Assembly: GCA_004555245.1 (NCBI GenBank)
Contig: SFIS01000027.1
Location: 1-34,013 of the forward strand
Reading direction: 5' to 3'
DNA from: Bacteroidales bacterium
GTDB lineage: Bacteria; Bacteroidota; Bacteroidia; Bacteroidales; Bacteroidaceae
DNA: 34,013 nt
Made by a program: the position numbers and the translations under genes. Shown here in pieces: positions 1 to 7,140 of the stretch. The first letter of the stretch is position 1, and every line of letters begins with the position of its first letter. The notes beneath the pieces are model-generated. The model did no database searches and had not been told where the DNA came from. It was given only the letters and a program-made list of their open reading frames with translations.

Positions 1-96
1 GCCGTATGCCGAACGGCACGTACGGTGGTGTGAGAGGTCGGTAAACACGAAAGTAGGAGATAAACACCTATGATTAGTGTTTACCTCCTACTCGAT
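1..96 (+). mobile_element. Group II intron, 3' end (domains V and VI), truncated by window start
   Basis: Positions 1-26 have the form of group II intron domain V: GCCGTATGC, a short loop, then GCACGTACGGT. The next segment, GGTGTGAGAGGTCGG at 26-40, and the terminal CTCCTACTCGAT at 85-96 match the usual domain VI and 3' splice boundary of bacterial ORF-bearing group II introns. Domain VI can fold by pairing GGTAAACAC (40-48) with GTGTTTACC (77-85). A second pairing of 53-67 with 77-91 is also possible. The catalytic RNA 5' part and any reverse transcriptase/maturase gene would lie before position 1, so activity cannot be judged. The intron orientation is plus, and the 3' exon starts near 97. 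The identification rests on recognising the domain V/VI consensus, not on a search. Confidence 0.8.
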
Positions 97-542
97 TTAC
101 AGAGGGAGGAGGCTGGGATGCCCTGCGGCAAAACCGCAGGGAACAGTGGCAATGATGACGCAGGGGAAAGAATGGAGAGAAAGATTGAAGAACACACGGA
201 AGGAAGGGGAGTAGGAAAAGAATATAGGTTACGACAATTATTTTTTAACGACAACCATTTTTTAACGACAATCATTTTTTAACGACAATCATTTTTTTAC
301 GACAATCATTTTTTAACGACAACAGAGACAACGGGGACAACCGTCGGAAAACATTATTTATGTCACGAAGTGACATTATAACGGAGACAACTGAAGTTAG
401 TGTCTGGCTGTTGGGTGTTGTCTCTTTTGTCTTTGTCGTTTCTGTTGCGTTTGTTGTTTCCGTTGTTTGTGTTGTCTCTGTTGTCTTTCATAATAAAAAT
501 TGTTGTCGTCCAAAATCAATATAGGACGTTAGGGTTTAAAAT
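97..542. other. Gene-free, repeat-rich intergenic region
   Basis: No credible gene is visible in this stretch; the short open frames lack family features and run through repeats. It holds a perfect 8-bp hairpin at 121-141 (CCCTGCGG, loop CAAAA, CCGCAGGG), the 17-bp tandem repeat at 231-329, a small hairpin at 361-375 (TGTCAC GAA GTGACA), and a G/T-rich stretch at 400-490 full of GTTGT words. The words ACAACAGAGACAAC at 319-332 and GTTGTCTCTGTTGT at 471-484 are exact reverse complements, so this region could fold back on itself. Confidence 0.6.
231..329. repeat. 17-bp tandem repeat, six copies
   Basis: ACGACAA occurs at 231, 248, 265, 282, 299 and 316, exactly 17 bp apart each time. The units are separated by T-rich spacers of the form TYATTTTTTA. 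The periodicity is strict but the unit is too short and the spacer too conserved for a CRISPR array. An inverted copy of the core (TTGTCGT) lies at 503-509. Function is unknown; a protein-binding array or a slipped-strand product are both possible. Confidence 0.85.
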
Positions 543-576
543 AAAAAAAGCAGCTGGAAGACTTGTCTTCTGCTGC
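543..576 (-). terminator. Intrinsic terminator downstream of rpmH
   Basis: On the minus strand the sequence reads GCAGC, A, GAAGAC, AA, GTCTTC, CA, GCTGC, followed by seven T residues. This is an 11-bp hairpin with a small internal mismatch and a clean U tract. It lies 76 nt beyond the rpmH stop codon. Confidence 0.8.
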
Positions 577-652
577 CTGTCCGCACATGACGTGCGTATT
601 TGTCCTCCCGTCACATCCGTCTTCAACAGACGTATGATGTGTATCGAGAATC

Positions 653-808
653 TTACTTGCCGTGGTTCTCGTCAGAAACAGTGAGTTTCTTACGGCCGTG
701 TGCACGGCGGGAAGCAAGTACGCGACGACCATTCTTGGTCTTCATACGCTCACGGAAACCATGCTTGTTCACGCGGCGGCGGTTGTGTGGCTGGAATGTT
801 CTTTTCAT
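653..808 (-). CDS. rpmH: 50S ribosomal protein bL34
   Basis: This 51-residue gene encodes bL34, a small, very basic protein of the large ribosomal subunit that binds 23S rRNA. The translation starts MKRTFQPHNRRRVNKHGFRE and continues with RMKTKNGRRVLASRRAHGRKK, the almost invariant L34 core, then a short tail ending SDENHGK. The length fits the family (44-52 residues). ATG at 808 is the only plausible start, because the conserved protein begins there. The gene is transcribed away from efp from its own promoter at 854-861 and is followed by a terminator at 543-576, so it looks monocistronic. In many bacteria rpmH lies beside rnpA and dnaA; that arrangement is not seen here, which is common in Bacteroidetes. 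Confidence 0.97.
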   Translation of the reverse strand: MKRTFQPHNRRRVNKHGFRERMKTKNGRRVLASRRAHGRKKLTVSDENHGK

Positions 809-853
809 ATTCGTTTTATTCTTGATTTTGTTTTATTTCCACAATTCGGGATG

Positions 854-861
854 CAAAAGTA
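854..861 (-). promoter_or_regulatory. rpmH promoter, Bacteroidetes -7 box
   Basis: The minus strand reads TACTTTTG followed by C, matching the TAnnTTTG -7 consensus of the Bacteroidetes primary sigma factor. It lies 46 nt upstream of the rpmH start codon. The -33 region is A/T-rich without a clear TTTG. Confidence 0.65.
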
Positions 862-935
862 CATAATTTTTTTTAAATAAGCAAGAAATAAAGCATTTTT
901 CCTTGAAAAATAAGTGTTTTTTAATAAAAATATAG

Positions 936-943
936 TACCTTTG
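936..943 (+). promoter_or_regulatory. efp promoter, Bacteroidetes -7 box
   Basis: TACCTTTG followed by C matches TAnnTTTG, with a T-rich stretch (TGTTTTTTAA near 915) in the -33 region. Transcription would start near 948, giving efp an unusually long leader of about 134 nt. Confidence 0.65.
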
Positions 944-990
944 CAGCGTATTTCACAAAATGCGGGGTTATTTCCTGATATATACATTAT

Positions 991-1058
991 TTATATATAG
1001 GTATATACATTAATTAACATGGCTGCATATCAAGAAATACAACAGCTGCATATCAAGA
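991..1058 (+). repeat. efp leader repeats
   Basis: Two features lie between the promoter and the efp start. First is the AT-rich segment 991-1012 (TTATATATAGG, then TATATACATTA), which recurs with one mismatch at 12720-12741. Second is an exact 14-nt direct repeat, GCTGCATATCAAGA, at 1022-1035 and 1045-1058, with a period of 23 nt. Both would be in the 5' untranslated RNA. No known riboswitch or leader family is recognised. Confidence 0.7.
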
Positions 1059-1081
1059 CCTAAACATAAAAATAAAATTCG

Positions 1082-1648
1082 ATGATTAAATCACAAGACA
1101 TCAAGAATGGAACCGTCATCCGTCTCGACGGTAAACTGCTCGTTGTAGTAGAGTTCCTGCACGTTAAGCCAGGAAAGGGAAACACTTTCATGCGTACAAA
1201 GCTGAAGGACGTTGTCTCAGGATATGTTATTGAAAAGCGTTTCAACATCGGCGAGGCCCTTGAGGATGTACGCGTAGAGCACCGTCCCTACCAGTTCCTC
1301 TATATGGACGGCGCAGATGCAGTGTTCATGAACCAGGAGACCTTCGACCAGGTGAACATCGACCGCTCTATGGTTGTCGGCGGCGAATTCATGAAAGAGG
1401 GTGACGTTGTGGAGGTTGTCTCTGATGCCTCTACTGACACTATCCTCACAGCCGAAATGCCTGTAAAGACCACGCTCGAGATAACATACATGGAGCCGGG
1501 AGCGAAAGGCAACACTGCTACCAACACTCTGACAAAAGCTACGGTAGAGACCGGCGGCACGGTGATGGTGCCTCTCTTCTGCAAGGAAGGCGACAAAATC
1601 ATTGTTGACACCCGCGACGGCAGCTATGTTCAGCGCGTGAAGGAATAA
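1082..1648 (+). CDS. efp: Elongation factor P
   Basis: EF-P binds between the P and E sites of stalled ribosomes and promotes peptide bond formation at polyproline stretches. The 188-residue protein has the usual three-domain length. The N-terminal KOW-like domain carries the loop HVKPGKGNTF, and Lys32 sits where the modified lysine of E. coli EF-P (Lys34) lies. The central OB domain includes EKRFNIGEALEDV, and the C-terminal domain ends GDKIIVDTRDGSYVQRV, the family signature. ATG at 1082 matches the conserved N-terminus (MIKSQDIKNGTVI). The gene has its own promoter (936-943), a repeat-bearing leader and a terminator at 1699-1723, so it is probably transcribed alone. No EpmA or EpmB homologue is in the window, so the modification state is unknown. 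Confidence 0.96.
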   Translation: MIKSQDIKNGTVIRLDGKLLVVVEFLHVKPGKGNTFMRTKLKDVVSGYVIEKRFNIGEALEDVRVEHRPYQFLYMDGADAVFMNQETFDQVNIDRSMVVGGEFMKEGDVVEVVSDASTDTILTAEMPVKTTLEITYMEPGAKGNTATNTLTKATVETGGTVMVPLFCKEGDKIIVDTRDGSYVQRVKE

Positions 1649-1698
1649 GCGTGTCGCAGATACTCATGAAGAGGTATAGACCCACAACCTCAATACAT

Positions 1699-1723
1699 CC
1701 GACGGCTAAATGCCGTCGGTTTT
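1699..1723 (+). terminator. Intrinsic terminator after efp
   Basis: CCGACGGC (1699-1706) and GCCGTCGG (1712-1719) form a perfect 8-bp stem with a TAAAT loop, followed by TTTT. The hairpin contains an in-frame ATG at 1710 that opens the downstream glycosyltransferase frame, which argues that the real start of that gene is later, at 1752. Confidence 0.85.
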
Positions 1724-1751
1724 CGTAAAAACAAAAACGCAAGACAGCATC

Positions 1752-2819
1752 ATGGCAATACCAAGCAGGGTTAGATACAGCATCATCGTCCCGGTGTTCA
1801 ACCGTCCCGACGAGGTGAGGGAATTGCTGGAGAGCCTCTGTCGTCAGACGGAGAAAGACTTTGAGGTGATCATTGTCGAAGACGGATCGGCTATAGAGTG
1901 TGAGGACGTATGCTCGAGTTTCATGTCGCAGCTCGACCTCCGCTATTACCGCAAGGACAATTCCGGTCCCGGACAGAGCCGCAACTACGGTGCGAAGCAT
2001 GCCGCCGGGCTTTATCTCATCATCCTGGATTCTGATGTCGTGTTGCCCGAGGATTATATCGCTTCGGTCAGCCGTTCGTTAGAGGCGGAAGAGGTGGACG
2101 CCTTCGGAGGTCCCGACAGTGCGCATCCCGACTTCACGCCGACGCAGAAGGCAATCTCGTATTCCATGACAGCGTTCTTCACGACGGGCGGCATACGGGG
2201 TGGCAGGCGTAAGTTGGACAAGTTCTTCCCCCGCAGCTTCAACATGGGTGTGCGCCGTGACGTTTATATGGCGTTGGGCGGATTCTCCGCCATGCGTTTC
2301 GGCGAAGACATCGACTTCTCATACCGCATAGTGGAGGCCGGCTACCGAACGGCGTTGTTCCCCGAAGCGTGGGTATGGCACAAGCGCCGCACGGACTACC
2401 GCAAGTTCTGGCGTCAGGTGTATAACAGCGGCATAGCACGCATCAACCTTGAGAAGCGACATCCCGGAACGCTGAAGATGGTGCATCTCCTGCCTATGGT
2501 GTTCACCGTCGGCGTAGTGCTGATGTGTGTGACATCGTTTGTCGGGCGTATGCTGATGGTGTATGGTCCGGGTCCCGACCCGTTGCACCGTTGGTACTGG
2601 CTGTGTGCAGGACCATTGCTGCCGCTGCTTCTCTACGTGCTGCTTGTGTTTTCAGACGCTACGGTGCAGTTCCGTTCAGCCTCGATAGGCTTGCGCGCCG
2701 TCGTCGCCGCTTTCGTCCAGCTGATGGGCTACGGCTGCGGCTTCCTCTACGCCTGGTGGCAACGTTGTGTCTTGGGCAAGGACGAGTTCCACGCTTTCGA
2801 CAAGACGTTCTATAAATAG
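1752..2819 (+). CDS. Family 2 glycosyltransferase with C-terminal membrane segments
   Basis: The protein of about 355 residues transfers a sugar from a nucleotide donor to an envelope glycan or lipid acceptor; the actual sugar cannot be read from sequence. The N-terminal GT-A domain shows RYSIIVPVFNRPDEV at 8-22, VIIVEDGS at 39-46, GPGQSRNYGAKHAAG at 72-86 and the metal/nucleotide-binding DSD at 93-95. An acidic FGEDIDFSYR motif near 180 fits the catalytic-base region. Two hydrophobic segments near 240-262 and 280-300 suggest membrane anchoring. The start at 1752 was chosen because the upstream ATG at 1710 lies inside the efp terminator. The downstream radC is 50 nt away, so these genes may share a transcript. 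Confidence 0.85.
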   Translation: MAIPSRVRYSIIVPVFNRPDEVRELLESLCRQTEKDFEVIIVEDGSAIECEDVCSSFMSQLDLRYYRKDNSGPGQSRNYGAKHAAGLYLIILDSDVVLPEDYIASVSRSLEAEEVDAFGGPDSAHPDFTPTQKAISYSMTAFFTTGGIRGGRRKLDKFFPRSFNMGVRRDVYMALGGFSAMRFGEDIDFSYRIVEAGYRTALFPEAWVWHKRRTDYRKFWRQVYNSGIARINLEKRHPGTLKMVHLLPMVFTVGVVLMCVTSFVGRMLMVYGPGPDPLHRWYWLCAGPLLPLLLYVLLVFSDATVQFRSASIGLRAVVAAFVQLMGYGCGFLYAWWQRCVLGKDEFHAFDKTFYK

Positions 2820-2826
2820 GGAAGTC

Positions 2827-2866
2827 GTCAACAGAAGAACCAACTCGTCAACTTGTCAACAGAAGA
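2827..2866. repeat. Short direct repeats before radC
   Basis: GTCAACAGAAGA occurs at 2827-2838 and again at 2855-2866, with extra GTCAAC words at 2848-2853. They fill the 50-nt gap between the glycosyltransferase and radC. Function is unknown; similar GTCAAC-rich words are common in intergenic DNA of this group, which is an impression and not a measurement. Confidence 0.6.
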
Positions 2867-2869
2867 TAC

Positions 2870-3670
2870 ATGAAACCTATAGACAAAGGCAACGAACAGG
2901 AAGCCATGCTGCCCGCCACCGTAAAGGCCGCCACAGCTTCGGGAGACAGTGTCGGCTTGCCCGAGAAAGGCGGTACGGATGTCACGCGCTCTGCGATAAG
3001 AGACTGGGACCGTGACGACCAGCCGCGCGAGAAGCTCTTAGACAGAGGGGCGGGCGCACTGACGAACGCCGAACTGCTCGCCATACTCATAGGCTCGGGG
3101 TCGGTGAATGAGAGTGCCGTCGAACTGATGCGCCGTGTGATGCACGACTGCGGCAACTCCCTCAGAAGGCTCAGCCAGCTGACCATCGCCGACCTGATGC
3201 AATACAAGGGCATAGGGATGGCGAAAGCCGTCACGCTGATGGCAGCGAGCGAACTGGGACGGCGAAGACGCGAGGAGCAGCACAAGGACAAGCTGTCGCT
3301 GTCGTCGTCAGAAGAGATCTACGAGTTCATGCTGCCTAAGATGCAGGACCTGCTCACCGAGACGGCATGGATTCTGCTCATGTCCAACAGCTACCAGCTG
3401 ATTGGGAACCCGATATGCATCTCCAATGGAGGCATGACAGAGACAGCCGTCGATGTGCGCGTCATTGCGCGCCATGCCCTGATGCACAACGCGAGTGTCG
3501 TGGTGCTGCTGCACAACCACCCGTCGAACAACCTCAGACCTTCGCGCGACGACGACCGTATAACGGCACAGGTGGCTGACGGACTGAAACTGCTGAGGAT
3601 GTATCTCGTTGACCATATCATCGTGGCTGATACGGGATATTACAGCTACCGCGACCAAGGAAAGCTATGA
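2870..3670 (+). CDS. radC: RadC family protein (UPF0758, JAB/MPN domain)
   Basis: RadC proteins have an N-terminal helix-hairpin-helix-like region and a C-terminal JAMM metalloprotease-fold domain. Despite the name, a DNA repair role is not established. The 266-residue protein shows RDQPREKLLDRGAGALTNAELLAILIGSG-like sequence from about residue 42 to 75, the helix-hairpin-helix YKGIGMAKA near 115, and the JAMM motif H215-N-H217-P-S with PS-R-D-D228, so the zinc ligands are intact. The first 40 residues are poorly conserved; Met13 (2906) is an alternative start. The next gene follows after 49 nt on the same strand. Confidence 0.92.
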   Translation: MKPIDKGNEQEAMLPATVKAATASGDSVGLPEKGGTDVTRSAIRDWDRDDQPREKLLDRGAGALTNAELLAILIGSGSVNESAVELMRRVMHDCGNSLRRLSQLTIADLMQYKGIGMAKAVTLMAASELGRRRREEQHKDKLSLSSSEEIYEFMLPKMQDLLTETAWILLMSNSYQLIGNPICISNGGMTETAVDVRVIARHALMHNASVVVLLHNHPSNNLRPSRDDDRITAQVADGLKLLRMYLVDHIIVADTGYYSYRDQGKL

Positions 3671-3719
3671 AACATACAGTTCAGCCCGGTAAGCGGGCAG
3701 AGACAAAACCATAAAGAAA

Positions 3720-4073
3720 ATGAATACAGAAGAAAAAACAGCGTCGGCAGTGATGACCGATGCCGAGAAACTGGCTGTCGAACAGCGCATCGTGGAGGTG
3801 CTGAAGACAGTCTATGACCCGGAGATACCTGTAAACATCTATGACCTCGGACTGATTTATCGCATCGAGCTGCAGCCCGACGCCACTGTAGAGATAGACA
3901 TGACATTCACCGCCCCCTCATGTCCCGCCGCCGACTTTATCCTTGAGGATGTCAGGACAAAGGTGGAGGCGGTGAAGGGCGTGGCGTCTGCAACGATAAA
4001 CATGGTGTTTGAACCCGAATGGGACAAAAGCATGATGACAGAAGAGGCGCGCATAGAACTCGGCCTCGACTGA
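3720..4073 (+). CDS. SufT/MIP18-like iron-sulfur assembly protein (DUF59)
   Basis: This 117-residue protein is a single MIP18/DUF59 domain. Family members (SufT, PaaD, human CIAO2) help mature iron-sulfur proteins. The signature is clear: VYDPEIPVNIYDLGLIY at 31-47, and TAPSCPAAD with the conserved Cys68. The first 11 residues are a non-conserved extension; Met12 (3753) is a possible alternative start. In many genomes such genes sit beside sufBCDS, but here the neighbours are radC and an LpxH-like hydrolase, so the client protein is unknown. Confidence in the family is high; in the precise role, moderate. Confidence 0.88.
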   Translation: MNTEEKTASAVMTDAEKLAVEQRIVEVLKTVYDPEIPVNIYDLGLIYRIELQPDATVEIDMTFTAPSCPAADFILEDVRTKVEAVKGVASATINMVFEPEWDKSMMTEEARIELGLD

Positions 4074-4173
4074 TGCAGACACCTTTTGTCTGAGCATAAC
4101 ATTCTCTTGAAACAGAATGCCATATCCACCTGACTGCCAAATGTATAACGTCAACAGAATAAATCATACAATC

Positions 4174-5013
4174 ATGAAGAAAGTATATTTCCTCAGTGAT
4201 GCCCATCTCGGTTCTTGGGCTATCCCGCATGCGAGGATGAACGAACGCCGCCTTGTCCGCTTCCTTGATTCTGTCAAGCATCAGGCAAAAGCCATCTATC
4301 TTCTCGGCGACATGTTTGACTTCTGGTATGAATGGAAATATGTAGTGCCAAAGGGATATACGCGCTTCCTCGGGAAGATAAGCGAGCTGACGGACATGGG
4401 CATCGAGGTGCATTATTTCACCGGCAACCATGATATATGGATGTACGGCTATCTCGAGCAGGAGTGTGGCGTGGTGCTGCATCGTGCGCCCGTCACGGTG
4501 GAGATATATAACAAGGTGTTCATGCTTGCGCATGGTGACGGCCTGGGTGACCCCGACCGCCAGTTCCGCTTCCTGCGTTCCGTCTTCCACAACAAGATGT
4601 GCCAGCGTCTCTTCTCCATGTTGCACCCGCGCTTCTCGATGAAGTTCGGGATGTCGTGGGCAAAGCATTCGCGCATGAAACGTGTGAAGATGCAGCAGGC
4701 GTTGAGCCACGGGGCAGAGGGGACACAGTTCAACGGCAATGTCGTCGCCACGCTCAACTCGTCGGGCGAGCCGGAGTATATGGGCGAAGAGAGGGAGCAT
4801 CTTGTAGTGTATGCGAAAGAATACATGATGACGCACCCCGATGTTGACTACTATATCTTCGGCCACCGCCACATCGAACTCGACCTGATGCTTACGGCAT
4901 CGAAGCGCCTGCTTATCCTCGGCGACTGGATAACACAGTTCACATACGCCGTCTTTGACGGAGAACATCTCCTTCTTGAAGAATATGAGGAGGGGGAAAC
5001 GAAGTTCAGTTGA
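4174..5013 (+). CDS. lpxH: UDP-2,3-diacylglucosamine hydrolase-like phosphoesterase
   Basis: LpxH cleaves UDP-2,3-diacylglucosamine to lipid X and UMP at the cytoplasmic membrane, a committed step of lipid A synthesis. The 279-residue protein has the calcineurin-like dimetal motifs in order: SDAHLG (D9, H11), GDMFDFW (D46), GNHD (84-87), HGDG (about 119-122) and GHRH (about 231-234). The stretch YEWKYVVPKG after the second motif is typical of the Bacteroidetes LpxH group. Met at 4174 was chosen because the conserved domain starts there (MKKVYFLSD); the in-frame ATG at 4117 would add 19 unrelated residues. The product could be another phosphoesterase of the same family. Confidence 0.82.
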   Translation: MKKVYFLSDAHLGSWAIPHARMNERRLVRFLDSVKHQAKAIYLLGDMFDFWYEWKYVVPKGYTRFLGKISELTDMGIEVHYFTGNHDIWMYGYLEQECGVVLHRAPVTVEIYNKVFMLAHGDGLGDPDRQFRFLRSVFHNKMCQRLFSMLHPRFSMKFGMSWAKHSRMKRVKMQQALSHGAEGTQFNGNVVATLNSSGEPEYMGEEREHLVVYAKEYMMTHPDVDYYIFGHRHIELDLMLTASKRLLILGDWITQFTYAVFDGEHLLLEEYEEGETKFS

Positions 5014-5043
5014 TTTTTTGTTTACCCGTCAACCAAAATTATT

Positions 5044-6393
5044 ATGTCAGAAAGAGCAAATTTCAAAAACACATTAGGGATAATACTCGCCACGGCAGGG
5101 TCGGCGGTGGGCCTGGGCAACGTCTGGCGTTTCCCGTATATTGCAGGCGAGAACGGCGGAGCCTCGTACATCATCATATACATCATCTGCGTCTTGCTGC
5201 TTGGCATACCGTGCATGGTGTCAGAGTTCATCATAGGCAGGCACTCGGCTTCAAACACCGCGCGCGCCTACAACAAGATGGGCAACAGATGGTGGGGCAT
5301 AGTAGGACTGTTGAGTGTAGCCACCGGCTTCCTCATCACATGCTATTATGTCATTGTCTCCGGATGGTGCTTCCAATACATGTATGCCACATTGGCGGGC
5401 GAGTTGAACGGCAATGCGGACTACTACATCCAATACTTCAACGACTTCTCGTCAAATCCGTGGAAGCCAGTGGTTTGTGCCGTTGCCTTCATGGCAGTGA
5501 CACACTTTGTCATCATACACGGCATACGAGGTGGCATAGAGCGGGCGTCGAAGGTTCTGATGCCCGCGCTCTTCGTCCTGCTTCTCGTCATTGTAGTGTC
5601 GTCGTGCATGCTGCCGGGAGCATCGAAAGGCATTGAATTCCTGCTCTTCCCTGACTTCTCAAAGATAAACGCCAACGTCTTTCTCGACGCGATGGGGCAG
5701 TCGTTCTATTCGCTGTCTATCGGCATGGGCTGCATCTGCACCTACGCCAGCTATTTCTCCCGCCGCACGAACCTGTCCCGTTCTGCCATACAGATCAGTG
5801 TCATCGACTGTATGGTCGCTATCCTCGCCGGACTGATGATATTCCCCGCCGCCTTCTCAGTTGGCGTTCAGCCCGACAGCGGTCCGTCGCTCATCTACAT
5901 CACCCTGCCTAATGTCTTCCAGCAGGCATTCTCCGCCGCGCCGTTCGTTGGGAAGGTAGTCAGCTTCGCCTTCTATGCCCTCATGTCTCTCGCGGCACTG
6001 ACATCACTCATCTCGCTGCATGAGGTCAGCACCGCCTTCTTTCAGGAAGAACTGAAGATCTCGCGCCGTGTGAGTGCGCTCATCGTGTCGTGCGGAACAG
6101 GTTTCGTCGGCATCTTCTGTTCGCTCTCGCTCGGAGGCGTTGACTGGCTCACGTTCAACGGCATGACGATGTTTGACATCTTCGACTTTGTCACCGGGCA
6201 GATCTTCCTGCCCATTGTAGGCTTCTTCGCATGTCTCTTCATCGGATGGTATGTCCCGAAGTCCGTAGTGCGTGACGAGTTCACCAACTGGGGCACACTG
6301 AAAGGCAGCCTCTTCGGACTGTTCCTCTTCTGTGTGCGCTTCATCTGTCCGACAGGCATACTTGCAGTCTTCGTCAACCAGCTTCTGTCGTGA
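5044..6393 (+). CDS. Sodium-dependent transporter, neurotransmitter:sodium symporter family
   Basis: A 449-residue multi-pass membrane protein of the NSS/SNF family, which couples sodium entry to uptake of amino acids or related solutes. The N-terminus carries the hallmark TAGSAVGLGNVWRFPY (about 17-32), the broken first helix that forms the sodium and substrate sites in LeuT and MhsT. About 11 hydrophobic segments can be counted, typical of the bacterial branch. The ATG at 5044 begins right at the conserved region, 30 nt after lpxH. The hairpin at 6396-6432 may end the transcript. The substrate is not predictable; an amino acid is the usual answer. Confidence 0.93.
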   Translation: MSERANFKNTLGIILATAGSAVGLGNVWRFPYIAGENGGASYIIIYIICVLLLGIPCMVSEFIIGRHSASNTARAYNKMGNRWWGIVGLLSVATGFLITCYYVIVSGWCFQYMYATLAGELNGNADYYIQYFNDFSSNPWKPVVCAVAFMAVTHFVIIHGIRGGIERASKVLMPALFVLLLVIVVSSCMLPGASKGIEFLLFPDFSKINANVFLDAMGQSFYSLSIGMGCICTYASYFSRRTNLSRSAIQISVIDCMVAILAGLMIFPAAFSVGVQPDSGPSLIYITLPNVFQQAFSAAPFVGKVVSFAFYALMSLAALTSLISLHEVSTAFFQEELKISRRVSALIVSCGTGFVGIFCSLSLGGVDWLTFNGMTMFDIFDFVTGQIFLPIVGFFACLFIGWYVPKSVVRDEFTNWGTLKGSLFGLFLFCVRFICPTGILAVFVNQLLS

Positions 6394-6395
6394 CG

Positions 6396-6432
6396 ACATC
6401 CTTATATGCTGACACAGCGGCATAAAGGATGT
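6396..6432 (+). terminator. Hairpin after the sodium-dependent transporter
   Basis: ACATCCTT (6396-6403) pairs with AAGGATGT (6425-6432), with further pairing of TATGC to GGCAT inside. There is no proper T tract behind it, so termination is plausible but unproven. Confidence 0.4.
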
Positions 6433-6469
6433 AATCATAAAATAGTTTAAAAGAAAGACGGCGATTGTC

Positions 6470-6497
6470 TTTGTTCGGGAATAAGTGAGTATATTTG
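6470..6497 (+). promoter_or_regulatory. Promoter of the nfeD/flotillin pair
   Basis: A TTTG at 6470-6473 and TATATTTG at 6490-6497 match the Bacteroidetes -33 TTTG and -7 TAnnTTTG elements with a 16-nt gap. The start codon is 37 nt further on. Confidence 0.7.
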
Positions 6498-6533
6498 TAG
6501 AGCAAAAAACCTTACCGCAAAGAAGAAACATCA

Positions 6534-7115
6534 ATGGAAACCCTCGAACTATGGTACTCCGGGCTCGCCGGAGCGGAGCGATTCTTTTGGACAGTAGCCC
6601 TTTTGGCGTCAGCCGTCTTCCTGATACAGGCGTTGCTGACACTTGTGGGCATGGATGCAGACACCGACTTTGACATGTCGGACATGCACGCAGACACGAT
6701 GGACAACGGTGGCGCACTCTCGCTGTTCAGCATAAGGTCGCTGATAAACTTCCTGGTAGGCTTCGGCTGGGCGGGAGTCACTTTCCTCGGATGCGGACTG
6801 CACATCTCCCTCGTTGTCTGCCTCAGTGGCGTGGTAGGCGTCGCCTTCGCATATATGTATCTCTTCATGCGCAGGCAGCTGAAGAAACTGGAGCGCAACG
6901 GAGCGTACAAAATCTCTGATTGTGTGGGTATGTCGGGCCAGGTGTATCTGAGGATTCCCGCTAAAGGCACGGGAAAAGGAAAGGTGCAGATTTCCATAAA
7001 CGGCAGTGTCGTGGAACTCAATGCCGTCACAGACGGAGAGGCTATACCTACAGGAACCACGGTGAGAGTGGCAGCAATCTGCGGCACTGACCTGAAAGTG
7101 GAGAGACAGAACTGA
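6534..7115 (+). CDS. NfeD-like membrane protein with C-terminal OB-fold domain
   Basis: This 193-residue protein has about three hydrophobic segments (near 16-40, 68-90 and 92-112), with the acidic, methionine-rich loop MDADTDFDMSDMHADTMD between the first two. A soluble beta-rich tail (about 125-190; GMSGQVYLRIP, GKVQISINGSVVELNAV, IPTGTTVRVAAI) looks like the OB fold of NfeD proteins. It is followed 25 nt later by a flotillin, exactly the NfeD-flotillin pairing seen in B. subtilis yuaF-yuaG. The pairing is the strongest support for the call, because NfeD sequence conservation is low. It probably acts with the flotillin in membrane organisation. Confidence 0.8.
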   Translation: METLELWYSGLAGAERFFWTVALLASAVFLIQALLTLVGMDADTDFDMSDMHADTMDNGGALSLFSIRSLINFLVGFGWAGVTFLGCGLHISLVVCLSGVVGVAFAYMYLFMRRQLKKLERNGAYKISDCVGMSGQVYLRIPAKGTGKGKVQISINGSVVELNAVTDGEAIPTGTTVRVAAICGTDLKVERQN

Positions 7116-7140
7116 AAAACCAAACATAAAATCTTATAAT

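Noticed and set aside
70..282. Open frame of 70 codons on the plus strand
   Set aside because: It begins inside domain VI of the group II intron and runs into the 17-bp tandem repeat; no family features.
231..329. Possible CRISPR array
   Set aside because: The period is only 17 bp and the spacers are nearly identical, so there are no unique spacers; no cas genes are present.
400..684. Open frame of 94 codons on the plus strand
   Set aside because: Low-complexity GTTGT-rich sequence that runs through the rpmH terminator and into rpmH antisense.
1710..1751. Upstream start of the family 2 glycosyltransferase
   Set aside because: The ATG is inside the efp terminator hairpin and the added 14 residues are not family-like.
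3952..4968. Long antisense open frame (338 codons)
   Set aside because: Exact antisense of the LpxH-like gene, which has all catalytic motifs; caused by GC-rich codon bias.
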